In this document: positions 17,289 to 25,628 of the stretch, in pieces
Numbering within the stretch: the first letter of the stretch is position 1
Layout: each line of letters starts with the position of its first letter
DNA from: Lentzea kentuckyensis
GTDB lineage: Bacteria; Actinomycetota; Actinomycetes; Mycobacteriales; Pseudonocardiaceae
Assembly (NCBI RefSeq): GCF_002150765.1
Contig: NZ_MUYM01000067.1
Location: forward strand, 1-64,000
Direction: 5' to 3'
DNA length: 64,000 bases
Notes under the pieces: model-generated
What the model was told of the DNA's origin: nothing
The model's database searches: none
Seen by the model: only the letters and a program-made list of their open reading frames with translations
Position numbers and translations under genes: made by a program

Positions 17289-17455
17289 TGGCCAAGAGCA
17301 CCGACGTCCGGCCGATCATCAAGATGAGGTCCACCGCCGGCACCGGGTACACCTACGTGACCCGCAAGAACCGCCGCAACGACCCGGACCGGCTGGTCCT
17401 GCGCAAGTACGACCCGGTCGCGCGCAAGCACGTCGACTTCAAAGAGGAGCGCTGA
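17288..17455 (+). CDS. rpmG: 50S ribosomal protein L33, cysteine-free paralogue
   Basis: A 55-aa L33 (VRPIIKMRSTAGTGYTYVTR, RKYDPVARKHVDFKE). Zinc-binding L33 has four cysteines in this fold; this one has none. Its ATG shares a base with the L28 stop (TGATG), so it is coupled. It would be expressed under zinc limitation with its neighbours. Confidence 0.95.
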   Translation: MAKSTDVRPIIKMRSTAGTGYTYVTRKNRRNDPDRLVLRKYDPVARKHVDFKEER

Positions 17456-17456
17456 C

Positions 17457-17750
17457 GTGGCGAAGAAGTCGAAGATCGCCGCGGACCGGCGCCGCCGGGA
17501 GGTCGTGGCTCGCTACGCGGAACGGCGGGCGGAGCTCAAGGAGATGCTGCGGCACCCCGAGACGCGCGCGGAAGCGTTGCGGGGCCTGCAGAAGCTGCCG
17601 CGCGACGCGTCGCCGACCCGGCTGCGGAACAGGGACGTGGTGGACGGCCGTCCGCGCGCCTTCAACCGGGCGTTCGGCCTGTCGCGCATCCGGTTGCGGG
17701 AGATGGCCCACCGCGGTGAGCTGCCCGGCGTCTCGAAGGCGAGCTGGTGA
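17457..17750 (+). CDS. rpsN: 30S ribosomal protein S14, cysteine-free paralogue
   Basis: A 97-aa long-form S14: MAKKSKIAADRRRREVVARY and the C-terminal RPRAFNRAFGLSRIRLREMA are typical. The CxxC...CxxC zinc ribbon of short S14 is absent. GTG 17457 starts one base after the L33 stop. It is part of the putative Zur-controlled operon. Confidence 0.95.
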   Translation: MAKKSKIAADRRRREVVARYAERRAELKEMLRHPETRAEALRGLQKLPRDASPTRLRNRDVVDGRPRAFNRAFGLSRIRLREMAHRGELPGVSKASW

Positions 17751-17980
17751 TGCGCGAGAAGAGGCCGCCGAAGCGCAGGGTGAACCTGCTCGCGAAGGAG
17801 GGCGTGACGGTCGTCGACTGGAAGGACGTCACGCTGCTGCGCAAGTTCATCTCGGACCGGGGCAAGATCCGGTCCCGCCGGGTGACCGGTCTGACGCCGC
17901 AACAGCAGCGTCAGGTCGCCACGGCTATCAAGAACGCACGGGAGATGGCCCTGCTGCCGTACCCGTCACAAGGGCGATGA
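17750..17980 (+). CDS. rpsR: 30S ribosomal protein S18, cysteine-free paralogue
   Basis: A 76-aa S18 (DWKDVTLLRKFISDRGKIRSRRVTG..., then AIKNAREMALLPY). No cysteine is present, whereas zinc S18 of actinobacteria carries an N-terminal CxxC. ATG 17750 shares a base with the S14 stop; GTG 17747 is an alternative. Its last 53 bp overlap, on the opposite strand, the end of the small membrane protein gene that follows. Confidence 0.94.
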   Translation: MREKRPPKRRVNLLAKEGVTVVDWKDVTLLRKFISDRGKIRSRRVTGLTPQQQRQVATAIKNAREMALLPYPSQGR

Positions 17981-18284
17981 CGCGGACCGCCGTGCTGGCC
18001 AGGAAGGCCAGCACGGCGAGCTGCACCAGCAACGCGAGCGCCCAGGTCGTGTGTTCGTCGACCGTGAGATCGCCACGAACACCGACCAAGAAGGTCGCGT
18101 AGAGGCCCCAGCACTGCAGTGCGGCCAGCCCGGCGCCGATGATCGTCGTGCGGAGCGACACGATCACGACGACAGCGGCGAGCAGGATGAGGGACAGCAG
18201 CGGCCAGGCACCGGTGAACGTGGCCACGCCGACTCCGCCGCCGAATCCGAGCGCGGAGCCGTAACCACCTTTCATTCTTCTCAT
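17928..18284 (-). CDS. small membrane protein of unknown function
   Basis: A 118-aa protein with about four hydrophobic helices: GVATFTGAWPLLSLILLAAV, VSLRTTIIGAGLAALQCWGLY, a short polar loop (RGDLTVDEHTT) and ALLVQLAVLAFLASTAV. No family is recognised. The ATG follows AGAAGAATG without a strong ribosome site. It overlaps the 3' end of rpsR antiparallel by 53 bp, so a true end further upstream or mutual antisense effects are possible. It is judged real because helix composition and start position are coherent. Confidence 0.6.
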   Translation of the reverse strand: MRRMKGGYGSALGFGGGVGVATFTGAWPLLSLILLAAVVVIVSLRTTIIGAGLAALQCWGLYATFLVGVRGDLTVDEHTTWALALLVQLAVLAFLASTAVRVIALVTGTAAGPSPVRS

Positions 18285-18355
18285 CCGATCGGTCTATCGC
18301 CTCAGATGAGATCAGCGCCACCTCTGCAGCGTGAAGTTGGTGCTTTCGAGTGAGG

Positions 18356-18361
18356 CACGAT
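18356..18361 (+). promoter_or_regulatory. -10-like CACGAT, candidate leaderless promoter of bluB
   Basis: CACGAT within TGAGGCACGATCGC ends 7 nt before ATG 18369. No cobalamin riboswitch fits in the 84-bp gap upstream. Confidence 0.45.
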
Positions 18362-18368
18362 CGCACGA

Positions 18369-18995
18369 ATGAACCTGTACGAAGTAGTGCACCGCCGCAG
18401 GGACACCCGTGCCGAGTTCACCGGCGCGGAAATCCCGCCCGACGTGCTGCGGCGGGTGCTGACCGCAGCTCATGCGGCGCCGAGCGTCGGCCTTTCCCAG
18501 CCGTGGGATTTCGTGCTGGTGCGTGATGAATCGATTCGGCGGGCGTTCCGGGATCACGTCCAGGCCGAGCGCAGCGTGTTCTCCGCCCAGCTCGACCAGG
18601 AACGCGCGGAGACGTTCTCCCGCATCAAGGTCGAGGGCGTCATGGAGTCGTCGCTCGGCATCGTCGTCACCTACGACCCCGACCGCGGCTCGCCGGCGGT
18701 GCTCGGCAGGCACGCCATCGCGGACGCGGGCCTGTACTCCGTGTGCCTGGCCATCCAGAACCTCTGGCTCGCGGCGACCGAGGAGGGCCTCGGTGTCGGG
18801 TGGGTGAGCTTCTACCGGGAAGATGTGCTGCGCCGCCTGCTGGACATCCCCACAAGGGTCCGTCCGGTGGCGTGGCTGTGCGTTGGACCGGTTCGATCGC
18901 TGCCGGACACGCCCGATCTGGAACGGCACGGCTGGCGCAACCGGATGCCCCTTGAGGACGTGCTGCACTACGACTCGTACGGCCGAAAGAACTGA
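18369..18995 (+). CDS. bluB: 5,6-dimethylbenzimidazole synthase
   Basis: BluB breaks down reduced FMN with oxygen to make 5,6-dimethylbenzimidazole, the lower ligand of vitamin B12. The 208-aa nitroreductase-like sequence has the BluB opening VVHRRRDTRAEF, PSVGLSQPWDFV, the flavin-site RHAIADAGLYSVCLAIQNLWLAA and the tail ending ERHGWRNRMPLEDVLHYDSYG. These are specific enough to separate it from ordinary nitroreductases. No other B12 gene is nearby. The stop overlaps the next start (TGATG), so the glycosyltransferase is co-translated. Confidence 0.93.
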   Translation: MNLYEVVHRRRDTRAEFTGAEIPPDVLRRVLTAAHAAPSVGLSQPWDFVLVRDESIRRAFRDHVQAERSVFSAQLDQERAETFSRIKVEGVMESSLGIVVTYDPDRGSPAVLGRHAIADAGLYSVCLAIQNLWLAATEEGLGVGWVSFYREDVLRRLLDIPTRVRPVAWLCVGPVRSLPDTPDLERHGWRNRMPLEDVLHYDSYGRKN

Positions 18996-19741
18996 TGCGA
19001 ACTATCTCCGTGGTAACCCCGGTGCATCCACCTCACGTGCGTTTCCTGGCCGAGGCGTATGAATCTTTGCGCGCGCAGGAACTGCCGGAGGGGTGGGACT
19101 GGGAATGGGTGATCCAGCACGACGGTGACGCGGCGGCGGAACCGTCCTTCGACGACCCCCGCGTCACCTTTTCCGCGTCTCCGGCGGCAGGTGCGGCGGG
19201 CGCGCGGAACCTGGCCCTCGCCCGGTCCCGCGGAGAGTTCGTCCGGAACCTGGACGCCGACGACCTGCTGGTCGAAGGCGCCCTGCGGCGGGACATCGAG
19301 GTTCTGCTGCGGCACGCGCACGTCGGCTGGGTGACCTCCGCCGCGCTCGACCTCCTGCCGGACGGGGAGGTCGTCTCGTGGGCGTCCGGCGATCCGGACG
19401 AGGGCGTGCTGGAACCCGGCTGGATGCTCGACGTCTTCACCAGCGGCGAATGGCGGCTGCCGGTCGTGCCGGGCACGATGTGCGTCCGGCGGGATCTGCT
19501 GCTCGCGCTCGGCGGATGGATGGCGTTGCCGCGATCCGAGGACACCGGTCTGCTGATGGCGCTACAAACTGTCTCGGCCGGGTACTTCGTCGCGGCGCCG
19601 AGCATGCTCTACCGCAAGCACGGCGTACAGGCGACGGCGGGGAAGATCCACAACGACCCCGTTGACAAGAAGCTGCGCTACGGAATGATCGTCGATCGAG
19701 CCCAGGCACTGCGCCACATGTGCACGCAACCGGCCCGGTAG
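18995..19741 (+). CDS. family 2 glycosyltransferase
   Basis: A 248-aa GT-A fold enzyme. The nucleotide-sugar binding core VVTPVHPPHVRFLAEAYESL, GAAGARNLALARSRGEF and the metal-binding NLDADDLL are clear, with MCVRRDLLLALGGW further on. No membrane helix or signal is present. Donor and acceptor are unknown. It is translationally coupled to bluB, although no functional link is known. Confidence 0.85.
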   Translation: MRTISVVTPVHPPHVRFLAEAYESLRAQELPEGWDWEWVIQHDGDAAAEPSFDDPRVTFSASPAAGAAGARNLALARSRGEFVRNLDADDLLVEGALRRDIEVLLRHAHVGWVTSAALDLLPDGEVVSWASGDPDEGVLEPGWMLDVFTSGEWRLPVVPGTMCVRRDLLLALGGWMALPRSEDTGLLMALQTVSAGYFVAAPSMLYRKHGVQATAGKIHNDPVDKKLRYGMIVDRAQALRHMCTQPAR

Positions 19742-19785
19742 CCTGTGCAAGCCGCTCGGCGAGTCGGAACGGAGTCGATGAACGA

Positions 19786-21285
19786 GTGGAGCAGCGTGAT
19801 CCGCTGGTAGCGGGCCAGATTCCGCGGCTGGACCGAGAGGTCCGCGCGTTGCTCAACGCTGGCCGTTTGCCGGAGGCGAACAGTCTTTTCGACGAGGTGG
19901 TCACCAAGGTGTCACCCGGCGCCGACCGCTGGGTTCGATCAGCCGTACTGGTGAACCGCGCCGTCATGGCGTGGCGGCTCGGTCGCATTCCACTCGCCCT
20001 GGAATTGGCCGCCGAGGGGTGGACCGACCTCGACGCCGAGCGTTCGGACAGCCCGGCCGTGGCCCAGACGATGGGCTCGCTCGGCTATCTCATGGAGGGC
20101 ATCGGCAACCGTCGGGCCGCGCTGGACATGCTGCGGCTGTCCGTGCAGGTGGCGCGCCGTGCGGGCAACACCGACACGTTGGCCCACTGCCTGCAGCGCC
20201 TCGGTGGTTCGCTGAACTTCCGCGCCTGCTCGGGGCCTCCCGCGGCGGCGCCGGCGATCTTCGAGGAAGCGCTGGCGTACCTCGACGAGGGCCTCTCGCT
20301 GGCCAAGGACGAGATCATGCGCCGGGCGTTGATGGGCGCTCTCGGCCGTTCCCTGGCGGGTGTCGGTCAGTTGGACAAGGCCGAGGAGCTCGGCTCGGAG
20401 ACGTTGCGTCTCGCGACGGACGCCACCGACCTGTGGGGCATCTCGGTCGGAAACTGGGTTCTCGCCGTCGTGCGTCGCGAACAGGACGATCTCGACGAGG
20501 CGCGCACACTCGCCTCTCGCGCGGTGTGCAACGCCGAACGCATCAACGACACCTCACTGCTGCTGCGGTTCTCCACGGAGCTGGCGGACATCTGCCACGC
20601 ATTGGGTGACGCGGTGGGCGAGGCCGAGGCGTTGCGCCGGTCGATGACGGCGTCGCGCACGGCCACGGAGACGTTGCAGGAAGGCCTCGGCCAGGCGTTG
20701 GAACAGCGCCGGGTCGCCGTGCAGGCGCAACGGCTCGCGGTGGCGGCACAGGAGGCCGCGGCGCGCGACCCGTTGACGGGCCTGGCGAACCGGCTCGGGC
20801 TCGAACGCGCCGCTCAGGCGTTGCTGGAGTCGACGGCGGCGCGCGGGCGGGTGCCGTGGCTGGTGCTGGTCGACGTGGACTGGTTCAAGAACGTCAACGA
20901 CGACGCCGGGCACGCGACCGGCGATGCGGCGTTGCGCGAGATCGCGGCGTTGCTGCGGCGCGAGTGCCGGTCGGACGACCTGGTGGCGCGCTGGGCCGGT
21001 GACGAGTTCGTGGTGCTGCTCGGGGACACCGGGCCGAACATGGACGTCGGCCCGAACGTGGCCGAGCGGATCCGCGCGGCCGTCGACGGCCACGACTGGA
21101 CGATGGTGCTCGGCGCGGTCCGCCGGCCCACGGTGAGCATCGGGGTCGCGGCGGGACCTGCCAAGCTGGACCAGCTGTTCGCGGCCGCGGACATGGCGCT
21201 GTACCGCGCCAAGCGGCACGGCCGGAACAGGGTCGAGGTCGAGCCCTCGGTCGACGAGGTCCCCGAGATCGTCTCGGGGACCTGA
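19786..21285 (+). CDS. TPR-containing diguanylate cyclase
   Basis: A 499-aa soluble protein. Residues about 30-300 are helical repeats of tetratricopeptide type (for example LEEA-like pairs around ALGRSLAGVGQLDKAEELG), then a short coiled linker (QRRVAVQAQRLAVAAQEAA) and a GGDEF domain. The catalytic loop reads RWAGDEFVVLL (Asp406), an AGDEF variant found in active cyclases, and the metal and substrate residues VDVDWFKNVNDDAGHATGD are intact. It probably makes c-di-GMP in response to a TPR-bound partner. GTG 19786 was chosen because upstream codons overlap the previous gene. Confidence 0.88.
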   Translation: MEQRDPLVAGQIPRLDREVRALLNAGRLPEANSLFDEVVTKVSPGADRWVRSAVLVNRAVMAWRLGRIPLALELAAEGWTDLDAERSDSPAVAQTMGSLGYLMEGIGNRRAALDMLRLSVQVARRAGNTDTLAHCLQRLGGSLNFRACSGPPAAAPAIFEEALAYLDEGLSLAKDEIMRRALMGALGRSLAGVGQLDKAEELGSETLRLATDATDLWGISVGNWVLAVVRREQDDLDEARTLASRAVCNAERINDTSLLLRFSTELADICHALGDAVGEAEALRRSMTASRTATETLQEGLGQALEQRRVAVQAQRLAVAAQEAAARDPLTGLANRLGLERAAQALLESTAARGRVPWLVLVDVDWFKNVNDDAGHATGDAALREIAALLRRECRSDDLVARWAGDEFVVLLGDTGPNMDVGPNVAERIRAAVDGHDWTMVLGAVRRPTVSIGVAAGPAKLDQLFAAADMALYRAKRHGRNRVEVEPSVDEVPEIVSGT

Positions 21286-21321
21286 GGTTTTCCGGGGTTT
21301 TCCGAAGGTTCCTGAAGGCTT

Positions 21322-21969
21322 CTAGGCGATCAGGCCGCCGCGGTAGGCCACCAGCGCGGCCTGCACGCGGTTGACCGCGCCGATCTTGCCGAGCACGGAC
21401 GACACGTACCCCTTCACCGTCGCCTCCGACAGGTGCAGGGTGCCGCCGATCTCCGCGTTCGACATGCCCTGGCCGATCAGCACGAGCACCTCGCGCTCGC
21501 GTTCGGACAGGCTCTGGAGCAGCCTGCGTGCCGGCTCGGCCATGCGCTCGCCGTCCGCGACGGCCGCGAGCACCCGTGCCGCCACACCGGGGTCGAGGAC
21601 CGCGCCACCGCGCGCGAGGTCGCGCACGGCTTTGACGAGCTGTTCCGGTTCGGTGTCCTTGAGAAGGAAGCCCGCCGCACCCAGCCGCAGTGCTTCCGAC
21701 ACGTATTCGTCGACGTCGAACGTGGTCAGGATGCAGACTCTCGGAGGGTCGGGCAGGGTCCGCAGCCTCCGCAGGGCCACGAGACCGTCCGACGTGCGCA
21801 TCCGGATGTCGAGCAGGACCACGTGAGGACGGTGCTGGCGGGCCAGGTCGGCCACCAGATGCCCGTCATCGCATTCCGCGACGACTTCGATGTCCCCGAC
21901 GCTGCTCAGGATCATGCGAAGGCCGGAACGGACGAGGTCCTCGTCGTCGGCCAGCAGAACCTTGATCAC
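21322..21969 (-). CDS. NarL/FixJ-family response regulator (orphan)
   Basis: A 215-aa regulator with an intact receiver (DDE at 8-10, phospho-acceptor Asp54 in VLLDIRM, Lys in FLLKDTEPE) and a C-terminal LuxR-type HTH (LSEREREVLVLIGQGMSNAEI and SEATVKGYVSSVLGKI). No histidine kinase gene adjoins it: the upstream neighbour across a 406-bp gap is the divergent acylase, and the downstream gene is convergent. It is therefore an orphan that must be paired with a kinase elsewhere. Confidence 0.93.
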   Translation of the reverse strand: MIKVLLADDEDLVRSGLRMILSSVGDIEVVAECDDGHLVADLARQHRPHVVLLDIRMRTSDGLVALRRLRTLPDPPRVCILTTFDVDEYVSEALRLGAAGFLLKDTEPEQLVKAVRDLARGGAVLDPGVAARVLAAVADGERMAEPARRLLQSLSEREREVLVLIGQGMSNAEIGGTLHLSEATVKGYVSSVLGKIGAVNRVQAALVAYRGGLIA

Positions 21970-22375
21970 GACGCCTCCCGCATTGGCGTTCCGTGCTCCC
22001 TCATGTTCGTGATCTTCGCGTACGCACGCCGAAGACCACGTTAATTCTCAGTTATCTCATCATGTGGTAACGGTTTTTCGAGATCGAAGACGACGTTCAC
22101 AGTTACCGGAATAGCGGTCCGACTTCGCTGCGTAGGCATGCCACCAGGGCTTAAGCGGTGACACCAGAACACTGAGTAACCAAACATCGAAATCCCACTG
22201 AGTGGAATGACGTACCAGAAACACGGATACGACCCAGAAATCGGCCTGGACACTTCTGGATCGATGCAGCCGAACCGTGACCGAACCGCAAACGCGAAGG
22301 TCTTTCGCGATAGCCCTACCGGAAAGTAACGTCCGTCACAGCAACCCTGCCCTGCACGGAGAGGAGCTTCGCGCC
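21970..22375. other. intergenic region between orphan regulator and acylase
   Basis: A 406-bp divergent gap that is lower in GC than the genes around it. It contains an imperfect inverted repeat (TCTTCG near 22014 with CGAAGA near 22030) and an AT-rich stretch near 22042-22070 that could hold promoters. No small gene was recognised. The stretch from about 22277 is open in the acylase frame but lies upstream of the chosen signal-peptide start. Confidence 0.4.
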
Positions 22376-25300
22376 ATGCGGAGAGCCAATCCGGTGACGT
22401 CCCTGCTGGCGACCGCCGCCGTCACCGCCTCCCTCGTTCTCGTCCCGTCCGCGCAAGCCGAGGAGTCCCGCGCGGCCGCGTTCGCCGCCGACGACTACTG
22501 CCTCGGCCAGTGCGGCGACATCGTGCCGCCCGGTAACAACGGCAACGCGACGCTGGCCGAGATCCTGACCCACAAAGCGTTCGGCACCCGGCCCGCGCAC
22601 TCCGCCGACCAGCTCGGCAAGTACGACGCCCTGGTCAACGGCTACAGCAGCCTCACGAACGACCAGCTCACGAACTTCTTCAACGACGCGTCGTTCGGCG
22701 TGGCCTCCGACCAGGTCGAGAGCACGATCAAGCCGCGCGCGGACGTGACGATCGTGCGCGACAAGAAGATCGGCATGCCGCACATCACCGGCACCACGCG
22801 GTCCGGCACGATGTTCGGCGCCGGTTTCGCGGCCGCGCAGGACCGGTTGTGGCTGATGGACCTGTTCCGCCACCTCGGTCGCGGGCAGCTCTCCGGGTTC
22901 GCCGGCGGTGCGCCGTCGAACCGGGTCCTGGAGCAGAGCTTCTACAACCAGATCCCGTACACCGAGGCTGATCTGCAGAAGCAGATCGACACCGCGGCCG
23001 CGAGGAACGGTGCTCGCGGGCAGCAGGCGGTGGCCGACGTCAACGACTACATCTCCGGGATCAACGCTTATGTGACCCAGTCGATCGCGGCGCGGAACTT
23101 CCCCGGTGAGTACGTGCTGACCGGGCACGCCGACTCGATCACGAACTGGAACGACATCCAGCCGTTCAAGGCGACCGACATGGTGGCGATCGCCTCGGTC
23201 GTCGGTGGCCTGTTCGGCGCCGGCGGTGGCGGCGAGGTGCAGTCCGCGCTGGTGAAGCTGGCCGCGCAGAACAAGTACGGCGCCACCGTCGGCGAGCAGG
23301 TGTGGAAGGCGTTCCGGGCGCAGAACGACCCCGAGGCCGTTCTCACCCTCCACAACGGACAGTCCTTCCCGTACGCGGCTTCTCCCGCTTCTCCCCAGGG
23401 CGTGGCACTTCCTGATTCCGGCAGCATCACGCCGGAGCGGATGGTCTACGACGAGGTGGGTGGCACGGGTGCCGCCGCGTCGGTGCCTGCTCCCGCGGAT
23501 GTGGCGAAGGCGCGCGGGATCTTCGAGGACGGCGTTCTTCCCGCCGATCTGCTGAACAAGAAGCACGGCATGTCCAACGCGCTGGCGGTTTCCGGTGCGT
23601 TCACCGACACCGGCAACCCGATCGCCGTGTGGGGCCCGCAGACCGGTTACTTCGCGCCGCAGTTGCTGATGCTGCAGGAGCTCAACGGTCCCGGCGTCCG
23701 TTCGCGCGGTGTGTCGTTCGCCGGCGTCTCGATGTACGTGCAGCTCGGCCGTGGTGTCGACTACTCGTGGAGCGCCACTTCTTCCGGGCAGGACATCGTC
23801 GACACCTACGCCGTCGAGTTGTGCAACGCAGACGGTTCCGCTCCTACCAAGGCGTCCACGTCCTACCTGTTCCACGGTGTTTGCACGCCGATGGAACGCC
23901 TGGAGCGCAAGAACGCCTGGAAGCCCACGGTCGCCGACGGCACGGCCGCCGGCTCCTACACGTTGGTGATGTGGCGGACCAAGTACGGCCTGGTGACTTC
24001 TCGCGCGACCGTGGGCGGCAAGGTCGTGGCGTACACGACGTTGCGTTCGACCTACATGCACGAGGTCGACTCGATCATCGGGTTCCAGGAGCTCAACGAT
24101 CCTGGTGCCATCCGTTCGGCGACGGACTTCCAGCGCGCGGCCAACAACATCGGTTACGCGTTCAACTGGTTCTACGCGGACTCCCGTGACGTGGCGTACT
24201 TCAACTCGGGCCTGAACCCGGTGCGTCGCTCCACTGTGGACCCGAACCTGCCGACGTGGGGCCGCGCCGAGTACGAGTGGGTCGACTGGGACGGCAACGA
24301 GAACATCGCGTCCTACATGCCGTTCGCCGGCCACCCGAACTCGATCAACCAGGACTACTACATCTCCTGGAACAACAAGCAGGCCAAGGACTTCACCTTC
24401 GGTGGCTTCGGCCACAGCGCCGTGCACCGCGGCAACCTGCTGGACGTGCGGGTCAAGGCACTGGTCACGTCCGGCCAGAAGGTCACGCGGGCGTCGTTGA
24501 CCAAGGCGATGGCCGAGGCCGCGGTGGCCGACCTGCGGGCGCAGGAGGTGCTGCCGGAGTTGCTGCGCGTCATCGAGTCGTCACCCGTCGACGCGACGCT
24601 GGCTCCGGTGGTCCAGAAGCTGAAGGAGTGGCAGCGTTCCGGTTCGTTGCGCAAGGAGACCGCGAAGGGCAGCAAGACCTACGCCAACGCCGAGGCCATT
24701 CGAGTTCTCGATGCCTGGTGGCCCCTGCTGGTGCAGGCGGAGTTCAAACCATCGCTCGGTGATGGTTTGTACGACGCCATCGTGGGCGCCCAGCAGGTGG
24801 ACGAGGCTCCGTCCGACGCGCACGGTGCCGCACCGCACAAGGGTTCGTCGTTCCAGTACGGCTGGTGGGGCTACGTGGACAAGGACCTGCGCAAGGTCCT
24901 CGGCGACCCGGTCCAGGGCGCCTTCCCGCAGACCTACTGCGGCGGCGGCACTCTGTCCGGCTGCCGCACCGCCCTGCTGGACTCGCTGACCGCGGCCGTG
25001 GCCAAGCCCGCCAACCAGGTCTACCCCGGCGACGCCGACTGCGCCGCAGGCGACCAGTGGTGCGCGGACACGATCATCCACCGCGCCATGGGCGGCGTCA
25101 CCCAGGACAAGATCCACTGGCAGAACCGCCCGACCTTCCAGCAGGTCGTGCAGTTCCCGTCCCGCCGCAGCCAGAACATCACCAACCTGGCAGCCCGCAA
25201 AACCGCCACCGCGTCGTCCCACGAAACGGGGGCCAACAACCTCCCGCCGTCGAACGTGCTGGACGGAAACCCCACGTCGCGCTGGGCGAGCGACTGGAAC

Positions 25301-25573
25301 GACAACCAATGGATCCAGGTGGACCTTGGCTCTGTGCAACGAATCGGTCGCGCAGTGTTGCACTGGGAGTCGGCCTTCGGCAGCGGCTACCGCATCGAAG
25401 TTTCCAATGACGGCACGAACTGGCGGAACGTTTTCTCCACAAGTGCTGGCGATGGCGGCGACGATGTCGTAGCGTTCACGCCACAGGACGCGAGATACCT
25501 CCGTCTGACGGGTACCCAACGGGCCACTCGTTACGGATACTCCCTGTATGAGCTTGAGGTCTACAGCTTGTAG
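22376..25573 (+). CDS. secreted penicillin acylase family protein with C-terminal F5/8-type (discoidin) domain
   Basis: A 1065-aa exported Ntn-hydrolase precursor. ATG 22376 follows GAGGAG and opens a Sec signal peptide (RRANPV..., hydrophobic core, cleavage near AQA-EE). The acylase has an alpha subunit, a linker and a beta subunit that would begin at Ser400 in HGM-SNALAVSG, the autocatalytic nucleophile of the family; GPQTGYFAPQ follows as expected. Residues about 933-1065 form an F5/8 type C domain (NLAARKTATASS, NVLDGNPTSRWASDW, WIQVDLGS, LYELEVY), usually carbohydrate- or lipid-binding. Such acylases cleave amides such as beta-lactams, acyl-homoserine lactones or lipopeptides; the substrate is not known. 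Confidence 0.92.
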   Translation: MRRANPVTSLLATAAVTASLVLVPSAQAEESRAAAFAADDYCLGQCGDIVPPGNNGNATLAEILTHKAFGTRPAHSADQLGKYDALVNGYSSLTNDQLTNFFNDASFGVASDQVESTIKPRADVTIVRDKKIGMPHITGTTRSGTMFGAGFAAAQDRLWLMDLFRHLGRGQLSGFAGGAPSNRVLEQSFYNQIPYTEADLQKQIDTAAARNGARGQQAVADVNDYISGINAYVTQSIAARNFPGEYVLTGHADSITNWNDIQPFKATDMVAIASVVGGLFGAGGGGEVQSALVKLAAQNKYGATVGEQVWKAFRAQNDPEAVLTLHNGQSFPYAASPASPQGVALPDSGSITPERMVYDEVGGTGAAASVPAPADVAKARGIFEDGVLPADLLNKKHGMSNALAVSGAFTDTGNPIAVWGPQTGYFAPQLLMLQELNGPGVRSRGVSFAGVSMYVQLGRGVDYSWSATSSGQDIVDTYAVELCNADGSAPTKASTSYLFHGVCTPMERLERKNAWKPTVADGTAAGSYTLVMWRTKYGLVTSRATVGGKVVAYTTLRSTYMHEVDSIIGFQELNDPGAIRSATDFQRAANNIGYAFNWFYADSRDVAYFNSGLNPVRRSTVDPNLPTWGRAEYEWVDWDGNENIASYMPFAGHPNSINQDYYISWNNKQAKDFTFGGFGHSAVHRGNLLDVRVKALVTSGQKVTRASLTKAMAEAAVADLRAQEVLPELLRVIESSPVDATLAPVVQKLKEWQRSGSLRKETAKGSKTYANAEAIRVLDAWWPLLVQAEFKPSLGDGLYDAIVGAQQVDEAPSDAHGAAPHKGSSFQYGWWGYVDKDLRKVLGDPVQGAFPQTYCGGGTLSGCRTALLDSLTAAVAKPANQVYPGDADCAAGDQWCADTIIHRAMGGVTQDKIHWQNRPTFQQVVQFPSRRSQNITNLAARKTATASSHETGANNLPPSNVLDGNPTSRWASDWNDNQWIQVDLGSVQRIGRAVLHWESAFGSGYRIEVSNDGTNWRNVFSTSAGDGGDDVVAFTPQDARYLRLTGTQRATRYGYSLYELEVYSL

Positions 25574-25584
25574 GCCTTCGAGAT

Positions 25585-25628
25585 GAGGACGCCGATCCAC
25601 CCCCAGGGGTCGGCGTCCTCTACTTTTT
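25585..25628 (+). terminator. intrinsic terminator after the acylase gene
   Basis: An 11-bp perfect stem (25585-25595 with 25610-25620) is followed by TACTTTTT. It lies 12 bp after the acylase stop and also abuts the end of the convergent FkbM gene. Confidence 0.85.

Noticed and set aside
18285..18368. Cobalamin riboswitch upstream of bluB
   Set aside because: Only 84 bp are available and no B12-box-like sequence is seen.
21322..21969. Two-component pair with a neighbouring kinase
   Set aside because: No HisKA or HATPase domain is encoded within several kilobases on either side.
22316..24427. 703-codon open frame antisense to the penicillin acylase
   Set aside because: Composition is Val/Arg/His/Gly-rich without any domain, as expected from the complement of a high-GC gene; the plus-strand frame has clear family motifs.
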